Assembly (NCBI GenBank): GCA_039621445.1
Contig: CP154956.1
Location: forward strand, 82,084,474-82,148,473
Direction: 5' to 3'
Length of the DNA: 64,000 nucleotides
From: Euglena gracilis
Lineage: Eukaryota; Euglenida; Euglenophyceae; Euglenales
The translations under genes were made by a program, and so were the position numbers. Position 1 is the stretch's first letter. Every line of letters starts with the position of its first letter. Positions 1 through 13,100 of this stretch are shown in pieces. A model generated the notes under the pieces. It saw only the letters and a list, made by a program, of their open reading frames with translations. It was not told where the DNA came from and made no database searches.

Positions 1-541
1 AGCCGGGGGGGGGGGGGGCACCCCCTGGGAGAAGGAGGGGGTCAGGCCGCCAGCCGCCTGTCCTGGTGCCGAAACAAGAGGATGTGTTGTATTAGTGCAT
101 ATGGGGGTACACTGAACCATAAAAGGCTGTTGAACGTATGCATTGCGTTCCAACTCACATGTCATATTTCTATCTGTCCATCCGGGTTCCAAATCTGGCA
201 GTCGCACACGTTTTCGAAATGCTCCGTGGCTTTTTGCCATTATATTTTATCATCAGGTGGCGGACAGTCAGCGCGAGGTAAACTTTTTTCCAGCTGCTGA
301 GCTGACCCCCCCCCCCCGGGTCGTTACCCTCCCCCGTCCAAGATCCACCATGCCGTTGACACACACCCTGTTTCGACGGCACTTTTGCGGGACTCCTGGT
401 GTCTATTGCATTGAAGTACGGTGCTGTTGGCAAGATGTGTCGTTGGCACGGCCCCGTTGTGTCAACGCCCCTTTTCCTGACCATTGCCATGCCTTGGACA
501 GGGGGGGGACGGTCAATTGAAGCCCGGGCCCCATCTTCCAG
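1..541. other. Upstream flank or intron of RPT3; no firm gene
   Basis: This stretch opens with a G run at 7-18 and has C runs near 307-319. The only possible coding piece is a 21-bp segment at 257-277, preceded by AG and followed by a GTAAAC donor. It reads VADSQRE in phase with the next exon and could match the Arg/Gln-rich loop that precedes the proteasome exon at 542. That match is weak and shorter than the family sequence. The upstream exons of the proteasome gene are not in view. Confidence 0.4.
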
Positions 542-2215
542 GTGCTGACCAGCAAGATGAACCTCAGCGAGGACCTGGACCTGGAGGACTTCGTGACCCG
601 CCCCACCCGGGTCCCTGCGACCCCAAAGAATTCGGTGGGTGACGGGTACTCCCCAACCCTCCCCCGAGTGTGGAATCAGAGTGGGGTGGGACTTGAATAT
701 CCTATGTTGTGGAAACGACAAAAGCCACATCCATTGCCACTGCCCCCCCCCTGACTCATTGCAGGGGGTGAAACGCAAATGCTTTTTTTGTTTTTTTTTT
801 GTGTTTTTTTTTTGTGTTTTTCGATTTTGGCAAGATTTTTCGATTTGCATTTTTGGGGGGTTTTTTTCCTGGTGATTTTGGATTTTTGTTGGAATTTATA
901 TTTAACTCTGAAAAATTCCTCATTTTGTCCTGATTTTCCATTGAGACCAAAAATTCCATCAATTTTTTGTCATTTCCGCATTTTCTGGTCAGCAATATTC
1001 TCATTTTTATTCAAAAATGAAACAATTCAAAAGCCGAAAGTTTTTCTAAGCCCTCTGCAGCAGAAAGTGTACATCCGGGGAAGCTCCTAAAGGATTTTAC
1101 ATGCAATTTGCGTTTTTCTGTTTATTTTCATTCTTTGGCATTTTTTTGCGGAGGGTTTTTTGAGGGTCCATGTTGCGCCCACCCCCCTGCTCATTGGCCT
1201 GGGCTATGCTCTACTGCTATGCTACGCTCAGATGCTGGACTCAACAGGCAGGGAAGCCTCCTTTGGGGGGTTAAATTGACTCTGACAGCCAGGGGGCCAA
1301 TGAGCCAGGCCAGGTTGGCAGGATGAACACCTGTGCCAATTTCTCACACAAAATTTCGGGAGGGGCGTGGTCACTCGATCCGGGGGGTCTCTTGATGGGT
1401 TCTCTCACCAGGGGGGAAATGGGCAAGTTGCATGATTTTCTTGATCTTGAAACCTGAAACCTTTAAAACTTCCATTTTGCATAATTTGCATTTTTTTTGC
1501 ATAATGAAACTTTGTGAAAAGTCACATTTGTTTGCAAATACACAGCATATACACATTTTCGGACCATTTCACGCTTACAGTAGTTGCATACTAACAGTTA
1601 GTTCACAGTTGTTAGTTCATTAATAGCAGTTGCATAATGAAATACAAGTGCATGCAAACCAACTATTGTCACTTTGCAAGTTTGGGCCACGCTTTTTTGG
1701 TGTGTAATTTTTGGTGTTTTTGTTGACTTTTTTTGGCATTTTTTTGAAGAAGTGTGCAAGATACTGTTTTGTGTCTGCTTTACGTCTTTTGTGAAGGAAC
1801 AGTGCAAATAATTATCCAAAACACGCACATGTTACACAACAAAGTAATGTTGCAAAGTGAAAAAAAATTACCCCTAGGAGGTGACAATTTTTCTAAGTCC
1901 TCTCCAGTCTCCCCGAGGAGCTTCTAATGGATTTTGGGTACAAGTTGCATTTTGTTGCATTTTTTTTTTTTGCATTTTGGGGGGTTACACATTTTGAGGG
2001 GCCTTTTTGCATATTCGCCCCCCCCCCCTTGTTGTCTCTCGGGTCGGTGGCCCGCAGCTGACAAGCTCAGTGGGGCCGAGATCCACGCCATCGTCCAGGA
2101 GGCGGGGATGAATGCGGTGCGGAAGAACCGGTACGTCATCCTGCCCAGCGATTTTGACAAGTCGTACAAGAAGAATGTCAAGAAGAACGATGAGGAGTTC
2201 GAGTTCTACAAGTGA
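542..2215 (+). CDS. RPT3: 26S proteasome regulatory ATPase subunit RPT3 (PSMC4), 3' part
   Basis: Rpt3 is one of six AAA+ ATPases in the base ring of the 19S regulatory particle; it unfolds ubiquitinated substrates and feeds them into the 20S core. Two exons are visible. The first starts after an AG at 541 and reads TSKMNLSEDLDLEDFVTRP, the C-terminal helical subdomain hallmark of Rpt3. The second runs from about 2058 to the TGA at 2213-2215. It carries LSGAEIHAIVQEAGMNAV, then a Lys-rich stretch and the terminus DEEFEFYK. Rpt3 proteins end in a similar FYK, known from the family as the HbYX-type tail that docks into the 20S alpha ring. The exon-1 donor is uncertain: a junction in phase with the second exon needs the GT near 640 rather than the one at 614. 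The intervening intron of about 1.4 kb is AT-rich and shows no coding signal. The N-terminal and Walker parts lie outside the window. Confidence 0.88.
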
Positions 2216-3779
2216 GCTGAGCTACAGTTTCCAGCCCAGTGTCTGGCTCAAATTGCATGCTGAATTCATTTACAGCAATTGCACCGCATTTTACTAGTTT
2301 GGATGGTCAGAAACCGTCTTTTTGTTTTTTGAATGCTCTTCACCACCCCTTGCCATCCTTGTCAGAACAGGAGTCAGTTATCGGGAAAATGTGGATGAAT
2401 GAAGAGAACTCTCTGATGTAACATTTTGAAATCTCTTCCCCGTGTGGTGTGCTCTTATGAGCCACACCTGGCGCCAAGAGGCAAGCCGTGGTGCCCATCT
2501 CCCCATCCGTTTCATCCGCTGCACACATCACTTGTCCGCACACACATCCAACCGGAATGACCGATGATGACAGGATGAGCGGGGTTGAACGTTGCCGGAC
2601 CAGATGTTCTTTTCACCCTCCCATCAAACCCTTCGGGTCTGACCGTGACGCTCCAAGGGGACATAGGCTTAGCCCTGCCAAGAGGTGATGAGATTTTTTC
2701 CGAGTGTCAAAATTAATATCTGTGGGGAGAAGGTGCTTTTGCCCCACAACCAATAAATTTTGATCAGTCGTTGGGGGGCATATTATTGCTTAACACCTGT
2801 TCCCCCCCCCCCGGAGGGGGGTGACTGACTGGTTTTTTTCAGAGTGACTGACTGGTTTTCTGGCCAAAACTCCCCCCCGGGAGTGGGGCAGGCCCGAAAA
2901 TGAAAAGTGGCTGGCCTGGCGCCAAAGGCGCTGGAAATTTTTTGGAATTTTTAGAGATTTTTTGGCAACACTGCCTTCGTCACTGGCTGGTTTTTGGGGG
3001 AAAAGTGACTGACTGGTTTTTTTTCAGAGTGGAAAGTGACCCCCGGGGGGGTCGCTAAGCAATGGTATGTTGGGGGCGTCAGAGGGGCTCAATGTTGCCG
3101 CACACTGAAAGCTCCTGGTGGAAGTTCTTTCAAGTGCTGAGGGATTACAGAAAGATCTGAATGACCTTCTTGAAAGCATTTCTCTTTCTTCGCTGCAATA
3201 ACAAGTTGGTTTGCTGAAACAAATCACACCAGGCCTGTTTCTCAAGGCAGAAAATTTTTCAAAAATGAACGTTTTTGTGCACAGTCTGAAAATTGACCCA
3301 AAATGATCTCATAAAAGATTTTCAGGTGTTTGGCAAAAACTTAAAATATAATATTTATAATCTATATTTCGAAGTTTTTTTTCAGGCATTTTTCACACTA
3401 CACAGGGCCGATCACAAGCCCCCCCCCCCCCAAAAGCACGACACCTGATTGAATGGTGGCAAAGCCTGTGCCGGCCCAATCGTGCTTCATTCTGACCAAC
3501 CTGTGGCGTGACGCACGACTCCTGCTTGCTGTACATGCTGGTTGTCCTTGTCTGCAGTTTCGATGCATCGAGTGCAGGGACGCAAGAGATTTTTCTTGAG
3601 GTTTGACGACGCCAGACACCTATTGCTAAAATGGCCCAAAATGTGAAACGATTTTTCAGCCCCTCATGAGTGAGGGTCCCAAATTGGCCTGAAAAGACTT
3701 GAAACGAAAAGAATTTGAAGCCTGAAATTGTTTACAACTCATCAAATGGAACTGCAAATATATGGAGGCTCAAAAGTTG
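2216..3779. other. Intergenic region with GACTGACTGG repeats
   Basis: No convincing exon was seen on either strand. Three near-identical copies of a unit GTGACTGACTGG followed by a T run and CAGAGTG occur near 2820, 2841 and 3003. They lie between C/G runs at 2801-2821 and 3041-3053. A C run also occurs at 3420-3431. The 3' untranslated end of the RPT3 gene must lie at the left edge; no sharp polyadenylation signal could be chosen. Confidence 0.5.
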
Positions 3780-3781
3780 TA

Positions 3782-4322
3782 CAGTAGGGAAACTAAATAG
3801 TGGGACACCTGAAATTTTTGTGGGTCATACCCAACCCTCAGCTCCAAATCCTCTGCCAGCCCATGTGATGTGGTGATGGTGTGTGCACATTGGCATGGCC
3901 CTGCCCAACGACCAATTTGGGCAAAAATTGCCATTTTTGGCCATTTTTTGCCCAAATTGGTTGGCGTGTCGAGGCCATCGCCCCATCAGCCCACGTTGAC
4001 AGGGGTTGTTCCCTTGCATTGTTCAAAGTTGGGGTCCAATGCCACTCACTACAGTGTGAGCCGCCTCGTCCCCTAACCTGAGGCTGGGTTTATTTCTAAG
4101 CTCAAAGGGGGTCAGGAAATGGAAAAGACCTGCTCGCATAGGATTGGCTTCAATTTGGCACAGCGTGCTGCAGCAGAGCTGGCTGGGGCACTGCTGCGTT
4201 GGGCAGGGCCATGCCAATGTGCACACACCATCACCACATCACATGGGCTGGCAGAGGATTTGGAGCTGAGTGGGTATGACCCACAAAAATTTCAGGTGTC
4301 CCACTATTTAGTTTCCCTACTG
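3782..4322. mobile_element. Mariner-like non-autonomous TIR element, TA target site
   Basis: The two ends are inverted copies of about 130 bp, starting CAGTAGGGAAACTAAATAG on the left and reading the same in reverse complement on the right. They differ by one 3-bp indel plus changes near the inner edge. Each end is flanked by TA (3780-3781 and 4323-4324). TA duplication and a CAGT terminus are typical of Tc1/mariner elements. The roughly 280-bp middle has no transposase and contains an inner palindrome built on CCAATTTGGGCAAAAATTG. The element is therefore a MITE or deletion derivative; its superfamily is inferred from the ends only. Confidence 0.82.
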
Positions 4323-4455
4323 TACAGATTGCAAGCAACGTCATCAAAATGGCCTACGTGACTTTTTTGACCTCCAATTATGGTGACAAAATAGCTTTAT
4401 GCCAAAACTGACCTGAAATAGTAGAAAAGGCCTCAGAACAAAGAGTGGTGCAAAT

Positions 4456-4700
4456 CAGGTTGAATTTTAAGCGAAGACCATCCCAGGGGGGTGCCTGCCT
4501 GGGCAGGCACTACTCCGAACCTGGGGGGGGGGAGGGCCAAACTTGCGTCGGCACTTGGCCAATACCAGAACCGTAATCCCAGAAAAGCCTTTTTGGTCAC
4601 TTTTTGGCCTGCGGCCAGGCAGGAACCGACCGGGGGGCCGAGTGAGTATCCTGCAGGGGGTTGTCCTCTATTTCGGCCCAAAGCCCCCAAAAAATTATGG
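4456..4700. repeat. Partial copy of the CAGG(C/T)TGAATTT repeat family
   Basis: This segment begins with CAGGTTGAATTTTAAG, close to the TIR of the complete element at 52264-52553. It contains the same inner palindrome, GTGCCTGCCTGGGCAGGCAC. A matching right end was not found, so this is a truncated or diverged copy. Confidence 0.45.
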
Positions 4701-4785
4701 AATTAGAAAAAGCGCAAGGATGTCAACATTCACTTTGAATTCAGGGCGAAATCTTCCCTTCCGTTTTCAGTTTTTTTAAAAAAAA

Positions 4786-4817
4786 ACTTTTGACCATTGA
4801 TGTCAATGGTCAAAAGT
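4786..4817. repeat. Perfect 15-bp inverted repeat with 2-nt centre
   Basis: The arms 4786-4800 and 4803-4817 (ACTTTTGACCATTGA and its reverse complement) are separated by TG. The structure lies next to an A run and a C run. It could be the core of a decayed foldback element; no function is evident. Confidence 0.7.
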
Positions 4818-5262
4818 CAATAGTTTGACCCCCCCCCCTACACCACCCATGTTCATGGCACATTTCTGGGGCAACAGTCAGATGTTTTTTAATGAAGTGC
4901 CCCCACGTTGACTGGCATTCCCGTGTCAACGGCATATTCCTGGAACGTTGGCGTTCCGAGGATGAAGGTGAGGAAAGCTTGAAGCAAGATGCATTTCTTT
5001 ACCTTTGTTTGGTTGGGAAGATGAAATGGTTCCTTCTCCCTCCATGGCGTGTCACCACGCGATGGTTCCCCATCATCAATGTTTCCCCACCATCAAAGGT
5101 TACCCATTCCAACATGGCACCATATATCAACTGGGCATTTTGGGGAGTTGATTTTGACTGATTTTCAGAATCAAATCAATCAAGGTTCAAATTTCTGCAA
5201 AAAATACCTCCATTGAGAGATTTTTTTGGTCTCCCATCCAACGATCATTTTATGATATGATA

Positions 5263-5469
5263 CCCCCCCCAATGTAAGCAACCAGTTCCGAAAATCGGCC
5301 TCAAGGGTTGCTAATCTTTGGGGTGTGTATTTGGAATTCACCGAATTCGACGTTTCTATGCCGTTTTAATGGAAATTCTTTCATAGTCAGGGTTGCGTAC
5401 AGGGATTTGCTTGTATCGGGTGTCAGCCAAAATCGGTCAAAGGGTTGATTATATTTGGGGTGAGGGGGT
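5263..5469. mobile_element. C-run TIR element with TA flanks (207 bp)
   Basis: The left end is a C run followed by AATGTAAGCAACC. The right end, in reverse complement, reads ACCCCCTCACCCCAAATATAATCAACC. TA dinucleotides flank both ends (5261-5262, 5470-5471). A third related motif (AGGGTTGCTAATCTTTGGGG) lies inside. The architecture matches the other C-run TIR elements of this window, but the ends are diverged. Confidence 0.5.
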
Positions 5470-5479
5470 TACGATCATG

Positions 5480-7111
5480 CTTCTCTTTAAGTCAGACGAA
5501 CGTACGGGGGGGGGGGGGGGGGGTGGGTGGGTGGGTGGATCTGGGACCGGACCCTCCTGGGGGGGCCTGGGTATGGGTTTCAGCTCAAAGTGCCAAGAAT
5601 TTTTTGGGAAATGCCCTTAGGTGGACCGATTTGGGGGGTCCCCACCAGCCCCCCCCCCCCCGGGCGGTCCCGCACCGGGCTGGGTAGGTGGGGTGGACAC
5701 CCCTCCCCCTTGGGGGTCTTAAAATAAAGCCTGCTCACAATATACTATATACAATAAAGCCTGCTTACAATATATGATACGATATGACATCCCCTCTGTG
5801 TCCAACGACCCCCTGTGTCTGGCGACCAGCTCCCCCGCCCCAGTTGAAGATTTGGCCAGATTCTCAGTGCGATGAAGCACCAGGTTCAAAATGCCACCCA
5901 AATTGGTTAAAAATGCCATTTAAGGCACTTTTTGGGCTAAAATTTTTCACAGGTGCAAAAAAAAAATCGGTGCAAAGCACCGAAAGGGAAAATTTGACGC
6001 TTTTGGTTTTTGGTTCCCCCCCCCTATCCGCAGAACAGTTTTTTGGGCTGCAAAAAATCTTCTGTCCAACGACCACCCCCTGCTGGTCATACAGGGGGGG
6101 GGGAGGATGTGATGTGATATGATATGATATGCTGAGATATGATCAGGCATTATTATTTTAAAAAATTTAAGTTTTTTAAGACCTGCTTTAGGTTTTTGAG
6201 GTTTTTTAAGGCATTTTCAATTTTTTTTAAGAGTTTTTAAGGCGTGCATTTTTTGAGTGGTCAAAGAGCCTTCTGGGGGTCCAATTTGAAAATCAAATTT
6301 TCAACTTTTTTTAAATTTTGGGTGGATAGATGATGTTCGCGATGCCAGAAATTTCTTGGAGTTGATTTGTTGTTACCGAGATTTTGCGACTTCTTTTAGC
6401 TCAAAATTCGAAAAATATTCCAGGACCCATTTTTAAAAGTTTTTTACGGTTTCTTAAGGTTTCTTACCCCCTACCCGCGCGCCCCCGGGCAATTGACGCC
6501 CACGGGTGATTGTCACCCCTGGCTGTGCCAGCCACAATTTGTCACCCCCCCCCCGTTTGCAGTTTTCCACTGTGAATTTTCTTTTTGCCGACATGACTCA
6601 ATTGATCTTCTATTTCGCTACTACGTGCTGAGAAACGCTCTGCACAATATCACGACCATAGCTTCATTTTTGCTGCGTTCGCTTGTGTTTCAGATGGTGT
6701 TCTTGGTCGTTTGGTTTGAATGTGGCTTGCATGGGTGGGCAATTGACGCCCCCCGGGCAATTGTCACCCCCTCTGCGTTGGCCAAATTGTCACCCCGGGA
6801 AATTGTCACCCCCTCCGTGCTGCCCAATTTAGCACGCGACAATTGCCCAAAAATTGCCCAGCGGGGGGCAGGTAGCGTTTTTTATGGCGCCTTAAAAAAA
6901 AGGTTGCCTGGATATGATGCCATCCAGTGATCCGCCCCCCCCGGACGGAGGGCCAGAGGTCAACTGCCAGACCTTGGGAAGGCATTTTGTTCCTGCAGTT
7001 TTCCCTCATTTCCAAACTCAACAGCCCGCCCTCCCGACCTCTTCGGCCGACATTCACCGTCCCATTCCATTCCCTCCGCAGACGTACGATGTGAGGGTCC
7101 GGCCCGCCACA
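5480..7111. other. Intergenic region upstream of the PDI-like gene
   Basis: The region has a long G run with GGGT repeats near 5505-5537, two AATAAAGCCTGCT(C/T)ACAATATA copies near 5724-5775, ATATG-type simple repeats at 6112-6142, and AT-rich sequence. Near 6495-6850 several short motifs of the type CAATTGTCACCCC recur in a 350-bp stretch. No supported exon was found. The last few hundred bases (about 6950-7111) are GC-rich and may hold the promoter and 5' UTR of the next gene. Confidence 0.4.
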
Positions 7112-10100
7112 ATGCGACTCTCCGGCGTGCTGGCCCTCGCCCTGTCCGTCCTCCTCTCCGCCATCACGGTCGGCCAGGGGGGCGCCCAGCCCCCGGAATG
7201 AAGCGATGCAACATTTTTCCTATATTTTCTGAAGGGTCAGGACCGAAATGATCTCTGTATTTTTAATAATTTAATTAAAAAATTACAGATTTTGGTCTCT
7301 CTCTCTCTCTTGCTCGATCATGATGTGCATTTTTTTCCTTCAGAATTGATGATTGGGCCCCGTTAAACCAGCAAGCCAGCAGTCTTTTTTCAGCATGGCA
7401 GCTGGATGGCAACCGATTTTTCGCCTTCGATGGCACAAAGAAAAGGCCCAAACATTGGCGCAAATTGGCATGGAGCGAGGAGGCTTCAGGGCTTCCACAC
7501 AGCCCGAACAGAAGCAAGTGTTGGGGGACGCCCCACTGTCCTGGCGGGAAGGAAGACACAGCCCTGGAGGTGCTAACAGGGACCACATTTGCCGATGCGG
7601 TCTTCAACTCGGAGTCCGTGTGGACGGTGTTGTTCTACACCCCAAAGTGTGTGCACCTCCCCCCCCCCCCGCCCCAATGGGCTCAGCACTGCTGGATGCT
7701 GGCCATCTTCAAAGAAGTCTCATTGACTCTTCCAAATTTCCAAATTTGGGATTCCTTTCCGGGCTTCCATGCATTTCATCGAGAAATATTTGGCTGGGCT
7801 TCTCAGCAAGAAAGGATGGAGGAGGGGTGGGTTCCCAACCAAGCCTTTGTTTAGTTAACTCTGCCTGTAAGTTAAGTCTGGGAGGTTTACTTTCTTCCTT
7901 GCCTTAAAGGATTCTGAAGAGTGATTTCCGAGCACCACCAAATGACAAGTATCGTGGCCCAAATTATTGTCATACGGGGGTAAAAAGCACCTGGGAAAAA
8001 CAAAATCTAAATCTGCAGGGGCTTGTCAAACAGGTGATGCCACGGGAGAAAATGGATCAAATCGTACAAACGTCAGTAGAAGGGGACACGACATATCTTC
8101 AACAATGCGCAACGTCAGAGTATGCAAATTAGTTTACTCGGTCTGAAGCTCATCAGTCTTCGAAATTCTAGTGAAAACTCTCAGGGCACCTCAAACAAGA
8201 ACAAAAAAGAGTTCACGTTTCCACAAAATCCAATATTATCAACCTCGGTACAATAAAATTCAAACCCTAGAAAAAAGATTTGATCATTGCAGAATAGAAA
8301 AATGTTAATGCGTGGAAAGAAACTGGTTCTGGGAGTAGCGATTCAGGCGGCAGATCTCCAAGCCCCCTGAAGCCCCCTTGTGTCGTTGTGCGCATTTGTA
8401 CAAATTTCCGACTTTTTTTTTTGACAGGTCGAAGTTTTTGAACTGCTGGTGGCACGTCGGCCCTCCGTATGTGGATCTTCACCATTTTCCGGGTGGGAAA
8501 CCCAGGAGAAAGACCAAAATTGGGAGTTTTTGCCCCTCTGAAACATGGTGCCGAGTTTTGTTTCCCCTGGTTTTGACCCCTGGGAAATAAGAATTACCCA
8601 AACGAAGATCCCAATCTTGTCCTCCGCATTTCCGCATGACAACTCAACAACCCTGGGGGGGTTTTGAAGCCAGTTACAAATGGGTGTAATTTCCGAGACA
8701 GCTGAAATTATAGGTCAAAACGGAGTGGAAGAGAACTCTTTTTTTTGTGGTTGATGAAGGGGATAAAGAAAATGGCTTGCCAGGACAAATTTTACGCCGA
8801 GAATTTGAACTTCCGCATAATTGACAGTTGTTGGGCATTTTCGGTTCGACCCCCCTGCGCACAGCGGGGGCGGGGGTCAGCTTTTTCCCCAGCCAAAGGC
8901 CGAGCTGGAAATTTTTTTCTAGGGGTTTCGGCATATTTTGGCTGGATTTCGGGTGGGGTGGGTGGGTGGTTGACCCCCCCCCCCCGAGGGGGAGAATGCG
9001 TTGGAGTCCCCCCCCCGTCATTGTCCGGCCAACCTGCCTCCTGGGACCCCAAGCAATGGTTTTTTGAGTTTGGTCCCCCTTTGGCAGGTGGGGGTTGTCG
9101 TGAATTCCCAATTCAGGAAATCTTTGGCATGTGAAATCAGAAAACCATGCAACGCCGTTGGATTTTATTGCCACTTCTTGTCGGCTCATGGTGCGAGCTT
9201 TCGAACCTGGGGTAGTTTTTAAGGTCAGTCGCCTACCAAAACAGAGTTACCTCTCCCTACCTTGTCGTATGACCACCCCACTACAACGACCACCCCCCGG
9301 TCGCAGGTTCCAGGTTAGGGAGGTCTAACGACCACCCCCCCCAGGTTGCAGGTCAAGACCAAAAAAAAATGAGGCTGGTTTTTTTGAGGTTGTATGAAGA
9401 CGCATCCATGAATGCCGCCTATTTCCAAGCATTTTCCATGTTCCCCACCGGAGCTCATGTTTTGCACACTTGTAGCCGTTGGTTTGCTGTGCGCCGCACC
9501 CATGACGACAGTTCGGGTGGGGGAGGGAGGGGGGGTAGCCAGCAGCCTTTTCCCGCCGAACCCGAATTATCCAACCTCTGAGCTGGACCCCCTGGAGGGT
9601 CGTTAAAGTGACACCCTGTGAAGAATACAGGAGGATTTCCATTTACCTGCTGAGCTCTGTGGCAGGTTGGCCATATCACCCCACTTCTTAAGACTCTTCG
9701 TGCACAATTGTGCAAGTGGATTGTGTGCACAGGTGCGCACACGCTCCGCTTCAAAGCCAACCAACAGCCTTCTACACCATCCTGTTTGGAGCTGGGATTA
9801 AAAAAAAACCCTCCCCACCTATAAACCCCCAGGGGTTATAGGATCCGGTTTGATGGTCGGCCCACGGAGGGGGGTTATAGGTGGGGGGTGGGTAGATACC
9901 CCCTTGTTGTGCCTTTGTTTGCCCAATATTGGGGGGGGGGGTTATAGGTCCCGGTTTGGTGGTTGGTCCCAGGAGGGGGGGTTATAGGATGGGGGTTATA
10001 GGATGGGGGGTTTACATATATATGTAATACTATATAATACATATATATAATGTCATGATGCTGGGACCCCCTCACCACGGACATTGCTGTATTCCCCAGT

Positions 10101-13100
10101 GGTACATGTCAGCAATTGTGCAAAGGAACCATCCAAACGGCCCATTAGCACCAGTGGTCCAAACAAATTTTTGAAGCTTTAATATTTGGGATTTCTGAGA
10201 CAAGAGGATAGTGGAAACACAGCGTCCACGAAGTCGAGGTGTTTGGCACCTTTTGAGTTGGTCAAAGAACAGGGTATTACATCATATGTCCTTGGGGGCA
10301 TACAGATTTTTAGGTCAGTAAACACATCCATTCGCCAGCAATGTATTACCCCCCCTCATTTTTCCACAAGAAGACCAGCAGTGGGGGACACCATTCAACT
10401 AGATTTTTAAGGATAAGATTTTGAGTTGCCATTAATTTTAATTTTCTGGAGAATACACAGTTTTTCATAGGCTCCCCTGCTGATACCTAATTCGGGCCCA
10501 AAAGGCTCTGGAGGCTGGCCTTTCGCCATATTTTAAAAATGTTTTTGAAATTTTAGAAATTGTGCAAGTGGTCACTGTGGTCACAAGTGGTCTGTGTGCA
10601 GAATCGTGCAAATGGTCTGTGTGCCTGTTTGAGCTAACCGACCACTTGCGCAACTGGTATGTTTGCACAGTTGTGCCAATGGTCCATTCGCACACGACCC
10701 ATTTGCGTTATTACGCGCACGAACCAACAATTTTGTCTAAAGTCAAGCCGTATGGTGACGTCATGTTGGGCTCGTCTCTCCTACCCCAAATCGTTACATA
10801 ACATCACATTGCAATGAGGCAGCCTTCCCAAACACACATACTAGGTGTACGTGTGCCTTATGCGGTACGTGTGCGTTCTGCCTTATGGCGGGCACAGTTG
10901 CTCTCAGGCACCCTAACGGTCAAAGTCTTTGAACTTAACTCTGTGGTCATAGGGCACCAGACAACCTGGGTACATTTTACCATGTGTTGGTACTTTCAAA
11001 ATAGTGGGTCCTGTGTGCAATTCAGCAAAGGAACAAGCCAAACTACGTGTTAAGTGCGAGATCGGCCGCCAAAGAGCGAGGTAAACGGAATTTGTTGATA
11101 GCTGGAGTGCCATAGCAATGAACTTCCGAAATTGTTTTCTACCAACTTATTGTATTAAACAGCCTTTGGAGGGTCAGAAGTGACCCTGTTGATTCTGGCC
11201 GTGATAATTCCAGCTTCTTGTGCCAGTATGTCAACCCTCTCAGAGACAAGGGCATCAAGCAACTGCAGTCCACCTTCGAAAGCCATGCAACCAAGATGAA
11301 AGGCGTCGTGAGGGTGTGGGTTGTTTGCATGCTTGGGCTCTCTCCAGTTTTGTGTTGTGCTCTCTCTACTATCTCTCATCCACCTTCCTTAATTCGACTG
11401 TGACCCCCCCCCTTGTTGAACCACCACCTCCCAGGTCGTTGAACGCATGCTGGGGACAGGGTTCGATACGAGCAAGGTGTCGCGGATTTGGGTCCAGGGT
11501 CCCCCCTGACTGCAGGGGGTCCAGATCCCCCCCCCTGCGAAGTCCTGGCTGACCACAGGGGGAGGGGACCCGAGACCCCCCAAAACCCAAATTTCTTCGA
11601 TCTGGCGCATCACGCCAAAGATTTTTGGCAGTTTTTGGCTTTTTTTCCTTGAAATGTGCTCGAAATGATTTTGGGTCGACTTTAAGTTGCAAAACTTTTG
11701 GCCCAGAGCTTCGCTGAAAATTTGGCCTTGCCACTGTTTAGGTGGGGGGTGCTTTCTTCTTCCTTGACCGGGGGGTCCGGACCCTCCCCCATTTATTCAA
11801 ACCCTGCTGGCGGTTGAGCGACCACCTCTTCGTGCAGGTTGCATGATTTTGTTCCCCGAATATCAGACATTGTCTGAAATCCCCCACCAGAAGACAGGGC
11901 AAAGGGGGGGGGCTAAAAAGGGAGTCTCAGAAACCCTTGGGGTTGTGGAGGTGGGGGGGGGTTACCCCCAAGCCATCTTGCATTTCCCCACATCGCGATT
12001 TTTTTATCTTTTGTTGTTGTTCCGTCGGTTTTTGCCATGACCGACACATCAAAATAGTTTATTGGGTTTGGAACCTTGGAGCCAGCTTTCACTTAGGCGG
12101 TGGGTCAAAAAAAAACGTTTCTAAGGGACAGTGCTATTGCCATCGTGTCCTGTGTCTTGAAGCCTGCCGTTTGGGTTACTGCGGACCAATTAGCACCTTT
12201 CACCCCTGACGCTCACGTCCCAAACCCACCAAGCACACATGCATCCCAGTGAGACAACCTCCTGAGTAGTTCCCAAACCACGCATTTCTGCTTCTGCGGC
12301 GGGGGTGTGGCGGGCCGTGGTGGATCAGCAGGCGGTCTGCTCACATTCTTCTGACCGGTGGTGGCCGATTAGGAGCCCACTGCAGAAAAAAGATCTTTGC
12401 CCCAAAGCTACGATAAAATATTAGAGCCTTCCATTTCGCGATTTGGATTGATCTCAGTGAGCGCACGCGACACGTCTGGAATGCACACTAGCCATTCCAT
12501 TTCCGGAATGCGCAGATGTGCATTTTCACCAAAACTGCCCAAATTTTGTGACTCAGCGAGAAAAGCCCATTCCCAGCCGTCTCAGTCTCCCTCGCTGACC
12601 GAGCAGCCTGGGCAATGGACCGGGGGCCACTCTGCACAGAGCGGCATGGTGGACACCAGCCAGGCTGACGCCAAGTTCCTGCTGGACGTGTTCGCGGTGA
12701 AGGCGACCCCCGAGATCCTCGCCCTCCCCTCGGCTGTGCTCGTCAAGCCAGAGGACTACAAGCCCGTCCCCTACAAGGTGTGTCCGTATGGCAGCACTTC
12801 GGCTTCTTGGTCACCGTCTATTTATGGGAGGCGCGGCCGGCCAGACATTCAGGGTAATTTTCAGCAATTTCCAGAATGCAATTTTTTTCCTGCTATCAGT
12901 GGTTGGTATTTGTCAGGCATCTCAATTTTGAAAATTTTCAAATCAATTCGCCGGTTTCCTCCACGCCAGTTGAAAGATTCTGCTCTTTCGCTTCCTGTGG
13001 ATGTGTGAACCATCTTGTGCAGACCTTGTGGAACATTTTTCAGAAAAGTTTCAAAATTCAGTTGTTGCTGGTCACAGGGTTGGGGACACACTTGTGCAGA

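Noticed and set aside
170-850. 226-codon minus-strand frame across the first RPT3 exon
   Set aside because: It is antisense to a conserved exon and contains a Lys-rich stretch from a T-rich plus strand; no domain is visible.
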